DNA of 64,000 nucleotides from contig JAAELY010000333.1 of assembly GCA_024226335.1 (NCBI GenBank), forward strand, positions 1-64,000, given 5' to 3'. The translations under genes and the position numbers were made by a program. Positions 42,147-52,081 of this stretch are shown piece after piece. Numbering within the stretch: the first letter of the stretch is position 1; every line of letters starts with the position of its first letter. The DNA is from a bacterium (GTDB lineage Bacteria > Myxococcota_A > UBA9160 > SZUA-336). Under the pieces are notes generated by a model. That model did not search any database. It had not been told where the DNA came from and saw only the letters and a list, made by a program, of their open reading frames with translations.

Positions 42147-42986
42147 TCAGCGTCGTTCCAGGCGCCGAATGCTGAACATGCTCTCGCGCAAGTCCGGCTC
42201 CGTTTCGAGCTTGGTGATGACCCGTTCGGTTCTGGTCTGGTCCAGCAGGCTCCGCATCGTGGACTGTCGAGGCACTGCTATGCCTCGAATCGTCTCGATC
42301 TCATCCGGATTCGCCCGGTACTCTTTGACTTCGATGCCAGCGGCGTCCCAATAACGCGTGCGAATCGGAATCCAGTGCTCCCGGTGGACGAAGACTCGAA
42401 GCCGTGAGTACTGTGATCCTGAATCTGCTTTCGGAAAAACATCGATGACATAGCAGGGTTCGCCTTTCTCTGTCTCGTTGGCGACGCGTTTGTAGAGGCT
42501 GTCCTCGAGTTCGCGCGGCAGGATGTCCTCCATCGAAAAGTCCGTACCCAGAATGGACTCGCCCAGGTTCACTCGCCGCACTTTTCGCGCGCTCGGAAAG
42601 TACACGAACTGGTCGTCCGGCCGGCCTTCGTTTTGGATGACCAGGTAGCCCGAGCCTTTCATGTCGCGGGGTTTGGTGTACTTGAGGAGGGATTTCGAAA
42701 GCACGCGCTTGCCCGCGGCTTCACCCGCATCGCGAAAGTCCTTGTAACGCAATCGGAGCGCGCTGACCTGCGTGTTTCCCGCGGCGTCGGAAGAACTCAG
42801 GGTCTCTCGCTGATCGGAGGCCAGTAATCGGTTCTCCAGAACGCGCGCAAAGATCTCCTTGCCGGTCAGTGCCGAGCTCTCCGGCACTGCGTCCTCGGTT
42901 CCGACAGAGCCCACGGGCGGAAGGGACTCGGCCGCCTCGACGCAAAACGCAAACACGACTCCCAGAATTACTCCCAGTACTCTCAT
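42147..42986 (-). CDS. Outer-membrane lipoprotein-sorting protein (LolA-like, TP0789 type)
   Basis: This 279-residue protein has a signal peptide (MRVLGVILGVVFAFCVEAAES, residues 1-21). The mature region contains LRYKDFRDAG, KYTKPRDMKGSGYLVIQ, DDQFVYFPSARKVRRV and TDFSMEDI, matching the LolA/LolB-fold proteins annotated as outer membrane lipoprotein-sorting proteins, often found with RND transporters. No transporter is adjacent here. The ATG at 42986 is preferred over an open frame start at 43019 because the signal peptide begins there. Confidence 0.85.
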   Translation of the reverse strand: MRVLGVILGVVFAFCVEAAESLPPVGSVGTEDAVPESSALTGKEIFARVLENRLLASDQRETLSSSDAAGNTQVSALRLRYKDFRDAGEAAGKRVLSKSLLKYTKPRDMKGSGYLVIQNEGRPDDQFVYFPSARKVRRVNLGESILGTDFSMEDILPRELEDSLYKRVANETEKGEPCYVIDVFPKADSGSQYSRLRVFVHREHWIPIRTRYWDAAGIEVKEYRANPDEIETIRGIAVPRQSTMRSLLDQTRTERVITKLETEPDLRESMFSIRRLERR

Positions 42987-43118
42987 AGGCCATATCCTCT
43001 CACGCGGGTTCTGTCCCATCCAGTGCCCGGGTCAGTGTTCAGGTACACCGAAGACCTCTTCGCCGGCTTGCGAAGCTGAGGCCAAGCCTGCGTATACTTC
43101 TACCACGGAGGAAACTCG

Positions 43119-44315
43119 ATGGTGCTGACCGAGTTGAAGAAAGAGATCTGCGAGGCGATCGAGGCGATGCGGGGTGACCTGATCAGCGTTTCGCGCGAGA
43201 TTCACGCGAATCCCGAGCTCTCATTCGAGGAGTTCAAGGCTGCTGAGCTACTGGCTGACACCGGTCGCCGCGGCGGACTCGATGTAGAGGTCGGCGTCTA
43301 CGGTCTCGATACTGCGCTCCAGGCGGAGTTCGGCGATCCGAACGCGCCATGTGTCGCACTCCTATCGGAATACGATGCGTTGCCAGAGATCGGACACGCC
43401 TGCGGGCACAACCTGATTGCTACATCGGCGCTCGGGGCGAGTCTCGTACTAGCAGCGCTCGGGGAGCGGTTGCCCGGTCGGGTTCGATGGCTGGGTACGC
43501 CGGCGGAGGAGCACGGTGGTGGCAAGGAACTGATGGCACGTGAAGGTGCATTCGACCGTGTCGATGCTGCGCTCATGATTCATCCGGCCGGGATCAACCT
43601 CGTGACCATGCCCTGCATCGCGATCGCCTACGTCGAGGTTTCCTATCACGGCCGTGCGGCGCACGCTTCGGCCATGCCGTCCGCCGGGATCAATGCGCTC
43701 GATGCGCTCGTGATTGCCTATCAGGCGATCGGAGCGCTGCGCCAGCACATCAAAGTGACGGAGCGACTGCACGGAATCATCACCAACGGTGGGCAGGCGG
43801 CGAACATCGTGCCCGAACTGGCAAAGGGATCCTTCGTTGCGCGCGCCGCCGATGCTTCCGAACTCGCGCTATTGAAGAAACGCGTCGAGGGTTGCCTGCG
43901 CAGCGGGGCCGAGGCGACCGGCGCGCGGCTGGAGATGGAGTGGGGCGACGTGGACTACATGGACTTGAACACGAGTTGGCCTCTCGCGAAGGCCTTCCAG
44001 GCGAACGCCGAAAGTCTGGGGCGGGATTTCTTTCCGTTCGACAAACTACCCGCTGGGATTCAGGGGAGTACGGATATGGGCAATGTGAGTCATCGCTTGC
44101 CTTCGATTCACCCGATGATCGCTTCGGCTCCACCAAACTGCACGATCCACAACGCTGAATTCACGGAGTGGTCCGGTGGAGAGATGGGTGATGCTGCCCT
44201 GATTGACGGCGCGAAAGCACTCGCCATGACCGCTCTGGATTTTCTGTGTGATGAAACACTTCGCAAGCAAGCCGCTGAGGCGTTCAAAGCTTCAACCGCG
44301 GGAGCCACCCTGTGA
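43119..44315 (+). CDS. M20 family metallo-amidohydrolase
   Basis: This 398-residue M20D-type hydrolase resembles AbgB and IAA-amino-acid hydrolases. Metal-binding motifs: GHACGHNL (about residues 91-98), GTPAEEHGGGK with the catalytic Glu pair, and MIHPAG; the C-terminal ligand is in SHRLPSIHP. Its small domain dimerises the enzyme (YHGRAAHAS). GGAGG precedes the ATG; a possible TTGCGA/TATACT promoter lies at 43068-43098 with a 19-bp spacer. Its stop overlaps the PLP-enzyme GTG (GTGA), so hydrolysis of an N-acyl compound may feed the lyase/decarboxylase (inference). Confidence 0.88.
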   Translation: MVLTELKKEICEAIEAMRGDLISVSREIHANPELSFEEFKAAELLADTGRRGGLDVEVGVYGLDTALQAEFGDPNAPCVALLSEYDALPEIGHACGHNLIATSALGASLVLAALGERLPGRVRWLGTPAEEHGGGKELMAREGAFDRVDAALMIHPAGINLVTMPCIAIAYVEVSYHGRAAHASAMPSAGINALDALVIAYQAIGALRQHIKVTERLHGIITNGGQAANIVPELAKGSFVARAADASELALLKKRVEGCLRSGAEATGARLEMEWGDVDYMDLNTSWPLAKAFQANAESLGRDFFPFDKLPAGIQGSTDMGNVSHRLPSIHPMIASAPPNCTIHNAEFTEWSGGEMGDAALIDGAKALAMTALDFLCDETLRKQAAEAFKASTAGATL

Positions 44316-45547
44316 GCGACGTTACACTCCCCAAGAAGGGCATTGAGCGCAAAGAGCTGTTCGCGCGCATGGAAGAGCGCAAAGCAAAGGATGCGAACTG
44401 GCGGGCCGCGCGCACATTCAGCCTTCTCTACCCGGTGGGTGAGGAGGTGGATTCCGTTCTGTCCGAAGCGAATAATCTCTACCTGTACGAGAACGCGCTC
44501 AACCCGTTCCGCTTTCCAAGCCTGCGAGAGATGGAAGTCGAGATCGTCTCGATGACGACGAATCTACTCAACGGCGGCGAAAATGCCGGAGGCTGCCTGA
44601 CCTCAGGCGGTACCGAGTCGATTCTCATGGCTTCGAAGACGGCGCGCGAGCGTGCAAAGAAGGAGCGGGGCGTAACCCGTCCCAAGTTGCTCGCGCCGCA
44701 TTCCGCGCACCCGGCGTTTGCAAAGGCGGCGCTCTACCTGGGCATGGAGCATGTGCAGATTCCATTGCGCGACGACTACCGAGCAGATCCCAAAGCGGCC
44801 GCCGAATTGATCGACGACGATACGGCGATGGTCGTGGGTTCCGCTCCCTGTTACCCGTTTGGCGTGATCGATCCAATCGAAGAACTCGCTGGACTCGCAG
44901 CCGAGCGCGGTATTGCCTTCCATACCGATGCATGTCTGGGCGGGTTCATGCTGCCGTTCTTCGAGCGCATAGGTGAGCCAATTCCCCCGTTCGACTTTCG
45001 AGTGGAAGGTGTATCGACGATCTCTGCTGATGTGCACAAGTACGGCTACTCCACCAAGGGTTGTTCTGTGATCGCACATCGCGATGAGGCTTCACTGAAA
45101 GCGAACCAGCTCTTCGTTTATTCGGAGTGGCCGGGCGGGATCTACGGCTCGTTCGCCATGGCGGGCGCACGACCGGCCGCACCCATCGCGGCGGGCTGGG
45201 CGATTCTCAACTATCTGGGCGAAGAGGGTTACACTCGTCTGGCCAGCGTCGTTCGCGACACGGTCCGCAAATTCCAGGCGGGCATCAACGAGATCGATGG
45301 ATTGAACGTGATTGGCGAGCCGCAGATGACGTTATTCGCCTTTGGTTCGGACAAATACGATATCGCGGCAATCGGCGATGTGATGGACGATCGCGGCTGG
45401 TGCCTGGACAGACAGGGAAATCCAGACGCTCTGCACATGATGCTCTCGCCAGCACACGCCGAAGTTGCGGACGAGTTCTTGTCGGATCTACGCGATGCCG
45501 TGAAGACTCATGGAGAATCCCAGGGCAAGGAAGCGCGCTACTCCTGA
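44312..45547 (+). CDS. PLP-dependent group II decarboxylase / sphingosine-1-phosphate-lyase-like enzyme
   Basis: This 411-residue fold-type I enzyme has the PLP-binding SADVHKYGYSTKGCS with the Schiff-base Lys (about residue 245) and GGCLTSGGTESILMA near residue 92, and HTDACLGGFMLPF around residue 210. The DVHKYGY-STKG pattern is closer to sphingosine-1-phosphate lyase than to glutamate or aromatic decarboxylases. Translation is coupled to the M20 hydrolase. The possible substrate is an amino compound released by that hydrolase, for instance a phosphorylated amino alcohol; not established. Confidence 0.85.
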   Translation: MSDVTLPKKGIERKELFARMEERKAKDANWRAARTFSLLYPVGEEVDSVLSEANNLYLYENALNPFRFPSLREMEVEIVSMTTNLLNGGENAGGCLTSGGTESILMASKTARERAKKERGVTRPKLLAPHSAHPAFAKAALYLGMEHVQIPLRDDYRADPKAAAELIDDDTAMVVGSAPCYPFGVIDPIEELAGLAAERGIAFHTDACLGGFMLPFFERIGEPIPPFDFRVEGVSTISADVHKYGYSTKGCSVIAHRDEASLKANQLFVYSEWPGGIYGSFAMAGARPAAPIAAGWAILNYLGEEGYTRLASVVRDTVRKFQAGINEIDGLNVIGEPQMTLFAFGSDKYDIAAIGDVMDDRGWCLDRQGNPDALHMMLSPAHAEVADEFLSDLRDAVKTHGESQGKEARYS

Positions 45548-45571
45548 TGGCGCGCTTCTGAGGCCGGCTAG

Positions 45572-45732
45572 GGAACCTCTGCACAGGGAGGCTGCGGCTG
45601 CGAAGCGCGATGCATCCGCCTGCGCTGCGTGGCGCGACCCCTTGCAGATCTACGGATCTGCGATCGGATCACGCTTCTTGCTCAGGCGGCGACTCCCGCT
45701 TCTCGCTCGAATCCTCCCTGTGCAGAGATTCC
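45572..45732. mobile_element. MITE-like element, copy 2 (161 bp)
   Basis: Same 20-bp terminal inverted repeats and length as copy 1, differing at four positions (157/161). Flanked by a perfect CTAG duplication (45568-45571 and 45733-45736). The right-hand CTAG contains the TAG stop codon of the minus-strand oxidoreductase. No coding capacity, so it depends on a transposase elsewhere. Confidence 0.78.
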
Positions 45733-47328
45733 CTAGCGCTTCAGTCCCAGTTCGTGCGCAATTTCGAGCGCTGCGTTTCGTCCGGGTGCGCCCATGACTC
45801 CACCACCCGGATGCGTTCCGGAGCCGCATAGGAAAAGCCCGGGGAGCGGAGTGCGATAGCGTGACCAGTCGGGAACTGGCCTCATGAACAGCAGGCGATC
45901 CATGCTCATGGCCCCGTGGAAGATATTTCCGCCGGTCAAGCCGAACTCGCGCTCCAGGTCCGGGGCTACCAGAGTTTCGGCGTGTTCGATGCTGTTCTGG
46001 AATCCCGGTGCGACTCTCTCTATCGCCGCGAACACTCGGTCTCGCATCTCGTCGCGCAAACTCGGCCAGCGCGGATCGTCGTTTGCCAGAGCGGGAGCGT
46101 ATTGGCAGAAGATGGAGGCCACATAACGTCCTTCGGGGGCAAGGGTCGGGTCCAGCGTCGACGGAATTGTGAGTTCCACGACAGGCAGTTCAGAAACGCG
46201 ACCCGCGTGGGCGTCATCATAGGCTCGCTCGATCCCGTCGAGGTCCGTAGGCCCGATGTGGATGGTACCCGTGAGCGGTTGTGTTTCGCGGTCCGCAATC
46301 GCGAAGTTCGGCAGTTCGTTTAGGGCCAGGTTGATTTTCACGACCGGGCTGCGGTAGTCGATGCCCGCGATCGCGCGGGTGAATTCTTCGGGCAAAACGG
46401 CCTTGTCGTCCAGGCTCGCAAACGTGCGCGCCGGATCTGCACTCGACACAACGGCATCGCATCTGATTTCCTCACCGTTCGCCAATGCCACGCCTACGCT
46501 TCGACCACTGCGGGTTACGATCTGCTCGACTTCTGCGTTGGTGCGCAGCTCCGCTCCGTGACGACGTGCCGCATCTGCAAGTGCTTCCGTGAGTGCTCCC
46601 ATGCCGCCCTGGACGTACGACCACACGCCGCGATGTCCGCCTAGTGAACCCATCACGTGATGGAACAGCACGTAGCCGGTTCCGGGTTGGCTCGGTGCTG
46701 CGAACGCACCGATCACGGCGTCCGTCGCCAGTGTGGCTCGCAGCGGTTCCGCATCGAAGTACTCTTCGAGCAATGACCGCGCAGGGCCGAGTAGAAGCCG
46801 AGCGGCCTTGGGCAGATCGCGACCCAGCTTCAAACCCGCACGGGCGCCCAGCCAGAGTGGCTTCAAATCGGCAGGTCGACGGACGCGTACGTCCGGAGCG
46901 GGCGCATCCAGAGTTGGCTCGATGGCTGCTGCGATGCGCTCGAGGAGAGCCTCGTAGCGGGGATAGATCTCCGCGTCGTGAGCCGAGAACTTGCGGATGT
47001 CCGCCACGTTCTCACTCATCGAAGGTCCCAGCACCAGCGATCGGCCGTCGAGCAGCGGAGTAAAAGAGGACGGTGAGCGCGGTAGAAGACGCAGGCCGGA
47101 GCTTTCGAGCTGCAGGTCGCGCACGATCTGCGGGCGCAGAAGGGAGACGACGTAGGATGCGCGGGAGACCTTGTACCCGGGCCAGCATTCCTCGGTCACA
47201 CACGCCCCGCCCAGGATCTCGCGACGCTCCAGTACCGTGACCCGGGCGCCCGCTCTCGCCAGATAGGCGGCGCAGATCAGCCCGTTATGTCCTCCGCCCA
47301 GGATCGCGACGTGAGGTGCATCCGTCAC
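45733..47328 (-). CDS. Phytoene-desaturase-like FAD-dependent amine/carotenoid oxidoreductase
   Basis: This 531-residue NAD(P)/FAD-dependent oxidoreductase has the dinucleotide motif AILGGGHNGLICAAYLARAGA (core GGGHNG, about residues 9-14), a second substrate/FAD region and a C-terminal GLFLCGSGTHPGGGVMGAPGRNA motif, as in PYROXD2/CrtI-like proteins. GTG 47328 is chosen as start, 4 bp after the PBP1A stop. The TAG stop forms part of the CTAG target of MITE copy 2. No carotenoid genes are nearby, so a role in carotenoid synthesis is unlikely; the substrate is unknown. Confidence 0.86.
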   Translation of the reverse strand: MTDAPHVAILGGGHNGLICAAYLARAGARVTVLERREILGGACVTEECWPGYKVSRASYVVSLLRPQIVRDLQLESSGLRLLPRSPSSFTPLLDGRSLVLGPSMSENVADIRKFSAHDAEIYPRYEALLERIAAAIEPTLDAPAPDVRVRRPADLKPLWLGARAGLKLGRDLPKAARLLLGPARSLLEEYFDAEPLRATLATDAVIGAFAAPSQPGTGYVLFHHVMGSLGGHRGVWSYVQGGMGALTEALADAARRHGAELRTNAEVEQIVTRSGRSVGVALANGEEIRCDAVVSSADPARTFASLDDKAVLPEEFTRAIAGIDYRSPVVKINLALNELPNFAIADRETQPLTGTIHIGPTDLDGIERAYDDAHAGRVSELPVVELTIPSTLDPTLAPEGRYVASIFCQYAPALANDDPRWPSLRDEMRDRVFAAIERVAPGFQNSIEHAETLVAPDLEREFGLTGGNIFHGAMSMDRLLFMRPVPDWSRYRTPLPGLFLCGSGTHPGGGVMGAPGRNAALEIAHELGLKR

Positions 47329-47332
47329 GAAT

Positions 47333-49879
47333 TCAGTCCAGTCGCGGTCGCGATGTCTTCGTGATGGAAGGACTCGTCTCCTGCGGAGCCGTGCCTTCTC
47401 GGAAAGGCTGGAACGCTGCATCGGGATCGCCCGGAAGAGCGCGCAATCCGGTCTTGCGATTGATGCGCGAGAACACGATGCCGTCGGGTACCGGGAAGTC
47501 GCGTACGGTATGGCCTTTCAGTGAAGTCTTCATATAGTCCAGGAAAATCGGACTTGCGGCGCGAGACCCGGTCTCGTTCTTGCCCAGGTTCCTGGCCTGG
47601 TCGTAGCCTACCCAGACACCGGCAGCGATTTCGGGCGTGAAGCCGATGAACCACGCGTCGCGCAAATCGTTTGTGGTACCGGTCTTTCCGGCGACGGGTC
47701 GGCGCAGCGCACGCACGCGCCGACCGGTTCCGTCTTCGACGACGGCCCGCAGCATATCGGTCATCAAGTACGCAGTTATCGGATCGAATGGATTGTTCGG
47801 GTCGCGGAGATGGTCCTTTTGCTCGGTGTGGCCTGCGAGGACCACTGGGTCCGCAATGACGTCGATCTCGGCTTCGGCCGCGAGGCCGGGATCGAGTTCT
47901 TCTTCGTCGGGGATGGCCGTATCCTCGGCATCGTCGACCGTCAAGCTCGCCAGCAACGGAATATTCTCTTCGAGGATTTCACCGTTGCGATCCCGGATCT
48001 CGAGGATATAGATCGGATCGATGAGCCGGCCGCCTGCGGCGAAGCTCGTGTAGCCGCGCACCAGTTCACCCAAGGTCAGTTCGCTGTTCCCGAGCGCCAG
48101 CCCGAGGTTGTTCTCGAGCTTCGAAGAAATGCCAACGCGCCGCGCGAAACGCTTCACGGGACCGAGTCCTATATCGCTCAGAATCTTGATCGTCGCGACA
48201 TTACGCGACTTCGCGAGAGCATTGCGGAGAGTGATGGGACCGTAGAACTTGTCGCTGTAGTTCTCCGGCTTCCACACCATTCCAGTGCTCTGATCTTCGT
48301 AGACGATCGCGGTGTCGTGCACGATGCTCGCCGGTGTGTAGCCGCCCTCGATGGCCGCAGCGTATACGAATGGCTTGAAGCCGGATCCCGGTTGACGTCG
48401 CGACTGCAGCGCGCGATTGAACTGGCTGCGGTTGAAGCTGTAACCGCCGATCATCGCCTGCAGGTGGCCTGTGCCCAGGTCGACCGCGACCAAAGAGCCC
48501 TCGGCCAAGGGTCTCTGAAACAACTGAAACTCGTCTCCGACCTTTTCGATCCAGACCAGATCGCCGGTATGCAGTGCCTCACTCATGCGTTTGATGCGCG
48601 GTAGGATGCCGTCGATTTTTGGATCGGGTACGCGCGCCCAGTTCGTTTGCTCGAACGTCAGGACTGTTTCGATCTCGACGCTCAGAGAAAGCGTAGCAGT
48701 GCCTTCTTTGTCATCGATGGCCGTGACCAGCCCGCGATAGACTTCTTCTTCACCGTGCCTGACCTCTGTGTTGGATTCGCTGATCGCAGCGAGTGTCGAC
48801 AGCCACTCTTCTTGAGGAACGTTCTTGATCGGGCCGCGGTAGCCCTGGCGCCGATCGTGAGCGCGCAGTCCGCGTCGTACCGCGCGGTACGCGTTGAGTT
48901 GCCGCTGGGGATCGATCGTGGTCTTCACGCTCATGCCGCCCGTCAGCACGCGATCATTGCCGAAGCGCGTCACCAGATAGCGTCGGACTTCCTCGACGAA
49001 GTAGGAACTCGCAGCCCGCAACTCGTTCCAGCCGCGTGGATTGAAGACCAGTTCGCGGGCCAGTTCTTCCTGGTATTGCTCCTCGTTGATGAAGCGCTCG
49101 TTGCGCATGCGACCCAGGACCGACTTCTGCTTGCGCAACGCGGTTTCCCTGTTGCGAAACGGCGTCCACAGGGATGGCGCCGGCACCATGCCCGCGATCA
49201 GAGCGGCTTCCGCGGTATTGATCTCCGTGACACTCTTCGCGAAGTAGTTCTGCGCAGCGGCTTCGACGCCATAGGCCCCCGAACCCAGGTAGATCTGGTT
49301 CAGGTACAGGAAGAGGATCTGATTCTTGTCCAGGTCCCGTTCAATGCGGCGGGCGAGCACCATGTCTTTCATCTTGCGGATGAAACTGCGCTCGTTGGTC
49401 AGCAAGAAGGTCTTGGCCACCTGCTGGGTGATCGTGCTGCCGCCCTGTTTGACCGATCCGGCTCGCAGATTCTTGAGCGCCGCACGCATGATGCCGGGGT
49501 AGTCCAGGCCCTCGTGTTCGTAAAACGACGAATCTTCTGCGGCGATGAAGGCTTGCACCACGTGATCGGGGATCATCTCGATCGGCATGATGATGCGCCG
49601 CTCTTCGGCAAAACTCGCGATTTCCAGCCCGTCGCGGTCCAGGAACCGGGTGATCAGCTTGGGCCGATAGTCATCCAGGGAGCGGATCTCGGGCAGATCT
49701 CGAAGGATCAGGGCGTAGAATAGCGCCACCCCGGCCACGCAGGCGACCGCGCCGAGGACTACCAGTGCGAGCAGGATCTGGATGAGGCGTTTCAAGCGGC
49801 CTTTCTCGGCTCGATCAACCGAGGGAACTCGGCGCAAGCCTAACTGAGATCCCTTGGAAATCAAGCAGTTGCGGAGCAT
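47333..49879 (-). CDS. mrcA: Penicillin-binding protein 1A (bifunctional transglycosylase/transpeptidase)
   Basis: This 848-residue inner-membrane enzyme polymerises and cross-links peptidoglycan. One N-terminal membrane segment (about residues 32-57) is followed by a GT51 domain with catalytic AAEDSSFYEHEGLD and QGGSTITQQVAK, an OB-like insert (about 330-430, with SVDAIDDKEG-like AIDDKEGTATL), and a transpeptidase domain with RQPGSGFKPF (SxxK), SRN (SxN) and GKTGTTND (KTG). The last 100 residues are a disordered-looking acidic insert plus C-terminal tail. Start could be 49879 or a site nearer the membrane segment. Divergent from gshB. Confidence 0.93.
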   Translation of the reverse strand: MLRNCLISKGSQLGLRRVPSVDRAEKGRLKRLIQILLALVVLGAVACVAGVALFYALILRDLPEIRSLDDYRPKLITRFLDRDGLEIASFAEERRIIMPIEMIPDHVVQAFIAAEDSSFYEHEGLDYPGIMRAALKNLRAGSVKQGGSTITQQVAKTFLLTNERSFIRKMKDMVLARRIERDLDKNQILFLYLNQIYLGSGAYGVEAAAQNYFAKSVTEINTAEAALIAGMVPAPSLWTPFRNRETALRKQKSVLGRMRNERFINEEQYQEELARELVFNPRGWNELRAASSYFVEEVRRYLVTRFGNDRVLTGGMSVKTTIDPQRQLNAYRAVRRGLRAHDRRQGYRGPIKNVPQEEWLSTLAAISESNTEVRHGEEEVYRGLVTAIDDKEGTATLSLSVEIETVLTFEQTNWARVPDPKIDGILPRIKRMSEALHTGDLVWIEKVGDEFQLFQRPLAEGSLVAVDLGTGHLQAMIGGYSFNRSQFNRALQSRRQPGSGFKPFVYAAAIEGGYTPASIVHDTAIVYEDQSTGMVWKPENYSDKFYGPITLRNALAKSRNVATIKILSDIGLGPVKRFARRVGISSKLENNLGLALGNSELTLGELVRGYTSFAAGGRLIDPIYILEIRDRNGEILEENIPLLASLTVDDAEDTAIPDEEELDPGLAAEAEIDVIADPVVLAGHTEQKDHLRDPNNPFDPITAYLMTDMLRAVVEDGTGRRVRALRRPVAGKTGTTNDLRDAWFIGFTPEIAAGVWVGYDQARNLGKNETGSRAASPIFLDYMKTSLKGHTVRDFPVPDGIVFSRINRKTGLRALPGDPDAAFQPFREGTAPQETSPSITKTSRPRLD

Positions 49880-49922
49880 CACAGGTTTGACACTGGCGAC
49901 GGTGCGGCCGTAGCATCCGCGA

Positions 49923-50879
49923 ATGCGTCATCTCTTTATCGTCGATCCGCTGTCCGGTTTGAATCCGACGGCCGACACCACCGTGGTCTTCATGCGCGAG
50001 GCAGCGAAACGCGGTCACAGCATCGCCACCTGTGAAGTTTCCCAGCTGAGCATCGGTTCCGACGGGCAGTCCCAATCGGGCTGGGTCGAGACGCTGCTCG
50101 CCTCGGGGAATGCCTGGTACGAGTTGGGCGAGAGCGGATTCGGCCCCCTTTCGGACTTCGACGTGGTGTGGATGCGGAAGGATCCCCCGTACGACCTGGA
50201 TTTCTTCTTCGTGACCCACCTGCTCAGCCTGACGCCCAGGACCACATTGGTCACCAACGATCCACACGGTCTGCGCGAGGTCACCGAGAAGCTGTTCGTG
50301 CTGCGCTACCCGGATCTATGCCCCGAAACCCTGATCAGCCGCAACATCGCCGAACTGGAGGCGTTTCGTGCGCGCCTGGGCGGGGAGATGATCATCAAGC
50401 CGCTCGACGGTTGCGGCGGGGAGGGCGTGTTTCACCTGACGCCCGACGACCGAAACACCAAGACCATTCTCGAAACGGCCACCCGACACGGCACACTTCT
50501 GCAGATTGCACAGGCCTACATCCCCGAGGTTCGAGACGGAGACAAGCGCATCATCCTGGTCGAGGGGGAGCCGATTGGCGCGGTCTTGCGCGTACCGCAA
50601 CGCTGGGAGACCCGTTCCAATTTCCACGTCGGTGGAACGGCACAGAAGAGCGAAATCAGCGCGCGCGACAGAGAAATCTGCGAACGATTGAGACCTGCGC
50701 TACTCGAGTATGGCATTCTGTTTGCGGGTATCGACGTGATCGGGGACCGGCTCACCGAGGTCAACGTCACCAGTCCCACGGGTATTCAAGAGATCAACCA
50801 GCTCGACGGGGTGGAGCTCGAATCTCGCGTGCTCGACGCGGTCGAGGCGCGTCTCGTCAGTCAACGGGGAGAGATCTGA
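49923..50879 (+). CDS. gshB: Glutathione synthetase
   Basis: This 318-residue ATP-grasp enzyme joins gamma-glutamylcysteine to glycine. The N-terminal [23 protein letters not shown], the [15 protein letters not shown] motif (about 78-92), [14 protein letters not shown] (ATP loop), [24 protein letters not shown] and [21 protein letters not shown] are all characteristic of GshB. Length is normal. It is followed by purC after 1 bp. No gshA is seen in this window. Confidence 0.95.
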   Translation: MRHLFIVDPLSGLNPTADTTVVFMREAAKRGHSIATCEVSQLSIGSDGQSQSGWVETLLASGNAWYELGESGFGPLSDFDVVWMRKDPPYDLDFFFVTHLLSLTPRTTLVTNDPHGLREVTEKLFVLRYPDLCPETLISRNIAELEAFRARLGGEMIIKPLDGCGGEGVFHLTPDDRNTKTILETATRHGTLLQIAQAYIPEVRDGDKRIILVEGEPIGAVLRVPQRWETRSNFHVGGTAQKSEISARDREICERLRPALLEYGILFAGIDVIGDRLTEVNVTSPTGIQEINQLDGVELESRVLDAVEARLVSQRGEI

Positions 50880-50880
50880 G

Positions 50881-51852
50881 ATGGGTGGAGTCGAATTCTC
50901 TTTGCTTCAGAAACAATGCGGTCGCACGCTGGAAGCGACGGATCTTCCCGAGCTGGGCGAACGGACGGTTGGCAAGGTTCGCGACAACTATGTGAAAGGG
51001 GACGTGCGCACGATCGTCGTCAGCGATCGCATCAGCTGCTTCGACGTGGTCGTCGGCACCATCCCGTTCAAGGGCCAGGTGCTCAATCAACTGGCCGCGT
51101 TCTGGTTCGAAAAGACTCGCGGCATAGCCCAGAACCACGTGATCGACGTGCCCGATCCCTGTGTCACGACCTGCCGGGAATGCGAACTGCTTCCCGTCGA
51201 GTTCGTGTGGCGGGGGTACCTGACCGGTATCTCCAATACGGCGATCTGGAGGGCGTACGAAGCTGGAGAGCGAGATTACTGCGGCCATCGCCTGCCCGAC
51301 GGCATGGTCAAGCACCAGAAGTTGCCCGAGCCGCTGCTCACCCCGACCACCAAGGCCGAAAAAGGGGATCACGACGAGCTGACCTCGCGCGAGGAACTGA
51401 TCGCCAGTGGGGCGATCAGCGCGGATCTCTACGACGCTGCTGAGAAAATCGGTCGCGAGTTGTTCGAAATGGGCCAGGCCTGGGCTGCCAGTCGCGGACT
51501 GATCCTCGTCGATACGAAGTACGAGATGGGCCTGAACGAGAAGGGCGAGATCGTCGTCATCGACGAGGTCCACACGCCGGATTCCTCGCGTTACTGGCAT
51601 GCCGAAACCTACGAATCCGCAATGGCCGACGGACGGGACCCGCAGGCGCTCGACAAAGAATACGTGCGGCGCTGGCTCGTAGAGCAGGGATACCGAGGGG
51701 ATGGCCCCCCGCCGACGCTGCCCGACGAGGTTCGCTGCGAAGCGGCGCGCCGCTACATCGAGGCTTTCGAGTCGATCACGGGACGCGCATTCGAAGCTTC
51801 CACCGACGAGCCGATCCAGCGGATACGGCGCAATCTTAGTCTCGACGGCTGA
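50881..51852 (+). CDS. purC: Phosphoribosylaminoimidazole-succinocarboxamide synthase
   Basis: This 323-residue SAICAR synthetase condenses CAIR with aspartate in purine synthesis. Motifs: GKVRDNY (31-37), [20 protein letters not shown] (47-66), [15 protein letters not shown] and [12 protein letters not shown], followed by [12 protein letters not shown]. It is of the longer type (about 300 residues) rather than the 240-residue E. coli type. It starts 1 bp after gshB, implying co-transcription. Confidence 0.95.
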   Translation: MGGVEFSLLQKQCGRTLEATDLPELGERTVGKVRDNYVKGDVRTIVVSDRISCFDVVVGTIPFKGQVLNQLAAFWFEKTRGIAQNHVIDVPDPCVTTCRECELLPVEFVWRGYLTGISNTAIWRAYEAGERDYCGHRLPDGMVKHQKLPEPLLTPTTKAEKGDHDELTSREELIASGAISADLYDAAEKIGRELFEMGQAWAASRGLILVDTKYEMGLNEKGEIVVIDEVHTPDSSRYWHAETYESAMADGRDPQALDKEYVRRWLVEQGYRGDGPPPTLPDEVRCEAARRYIEAFESITGRAFEASTDEPIQRIRRNLSLDG

Positions 51853-51934
51853 GCGAACTCGCCGACAGCGACGGAAATCGGGCTGCAGACTCACATGCAG
51901 CCACGGTCGCTGAGCATTTTCTTGCCCGGAATCG

Positions 51935-51964
51935 TTGACAGAATCGAAATACGTCGAATAACTT
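51935..51964 (+). promoter_or_regulatory. Possible sigma-70 promoter for the H1-like gene
   Basis: TTGACA (51935-51940) and TAACTT (51959-51964) lie 18 bp apart, about 118 bp upstream of the H1-like ATG, in the otherwise featureless 229-bp gap after purC. Confidence 0.45.
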
Positions 51965-52081
51965 TTCGATGTTCTGTCGTGGGATCCGTGTTCGTCGTCG
52001 GTGAAGCACGTGAGAGGTGCACCGGGGTTTGGCGAACAAATTGGATCTCACCGACGACGAGAACGAATTTGGGGGGAACCA

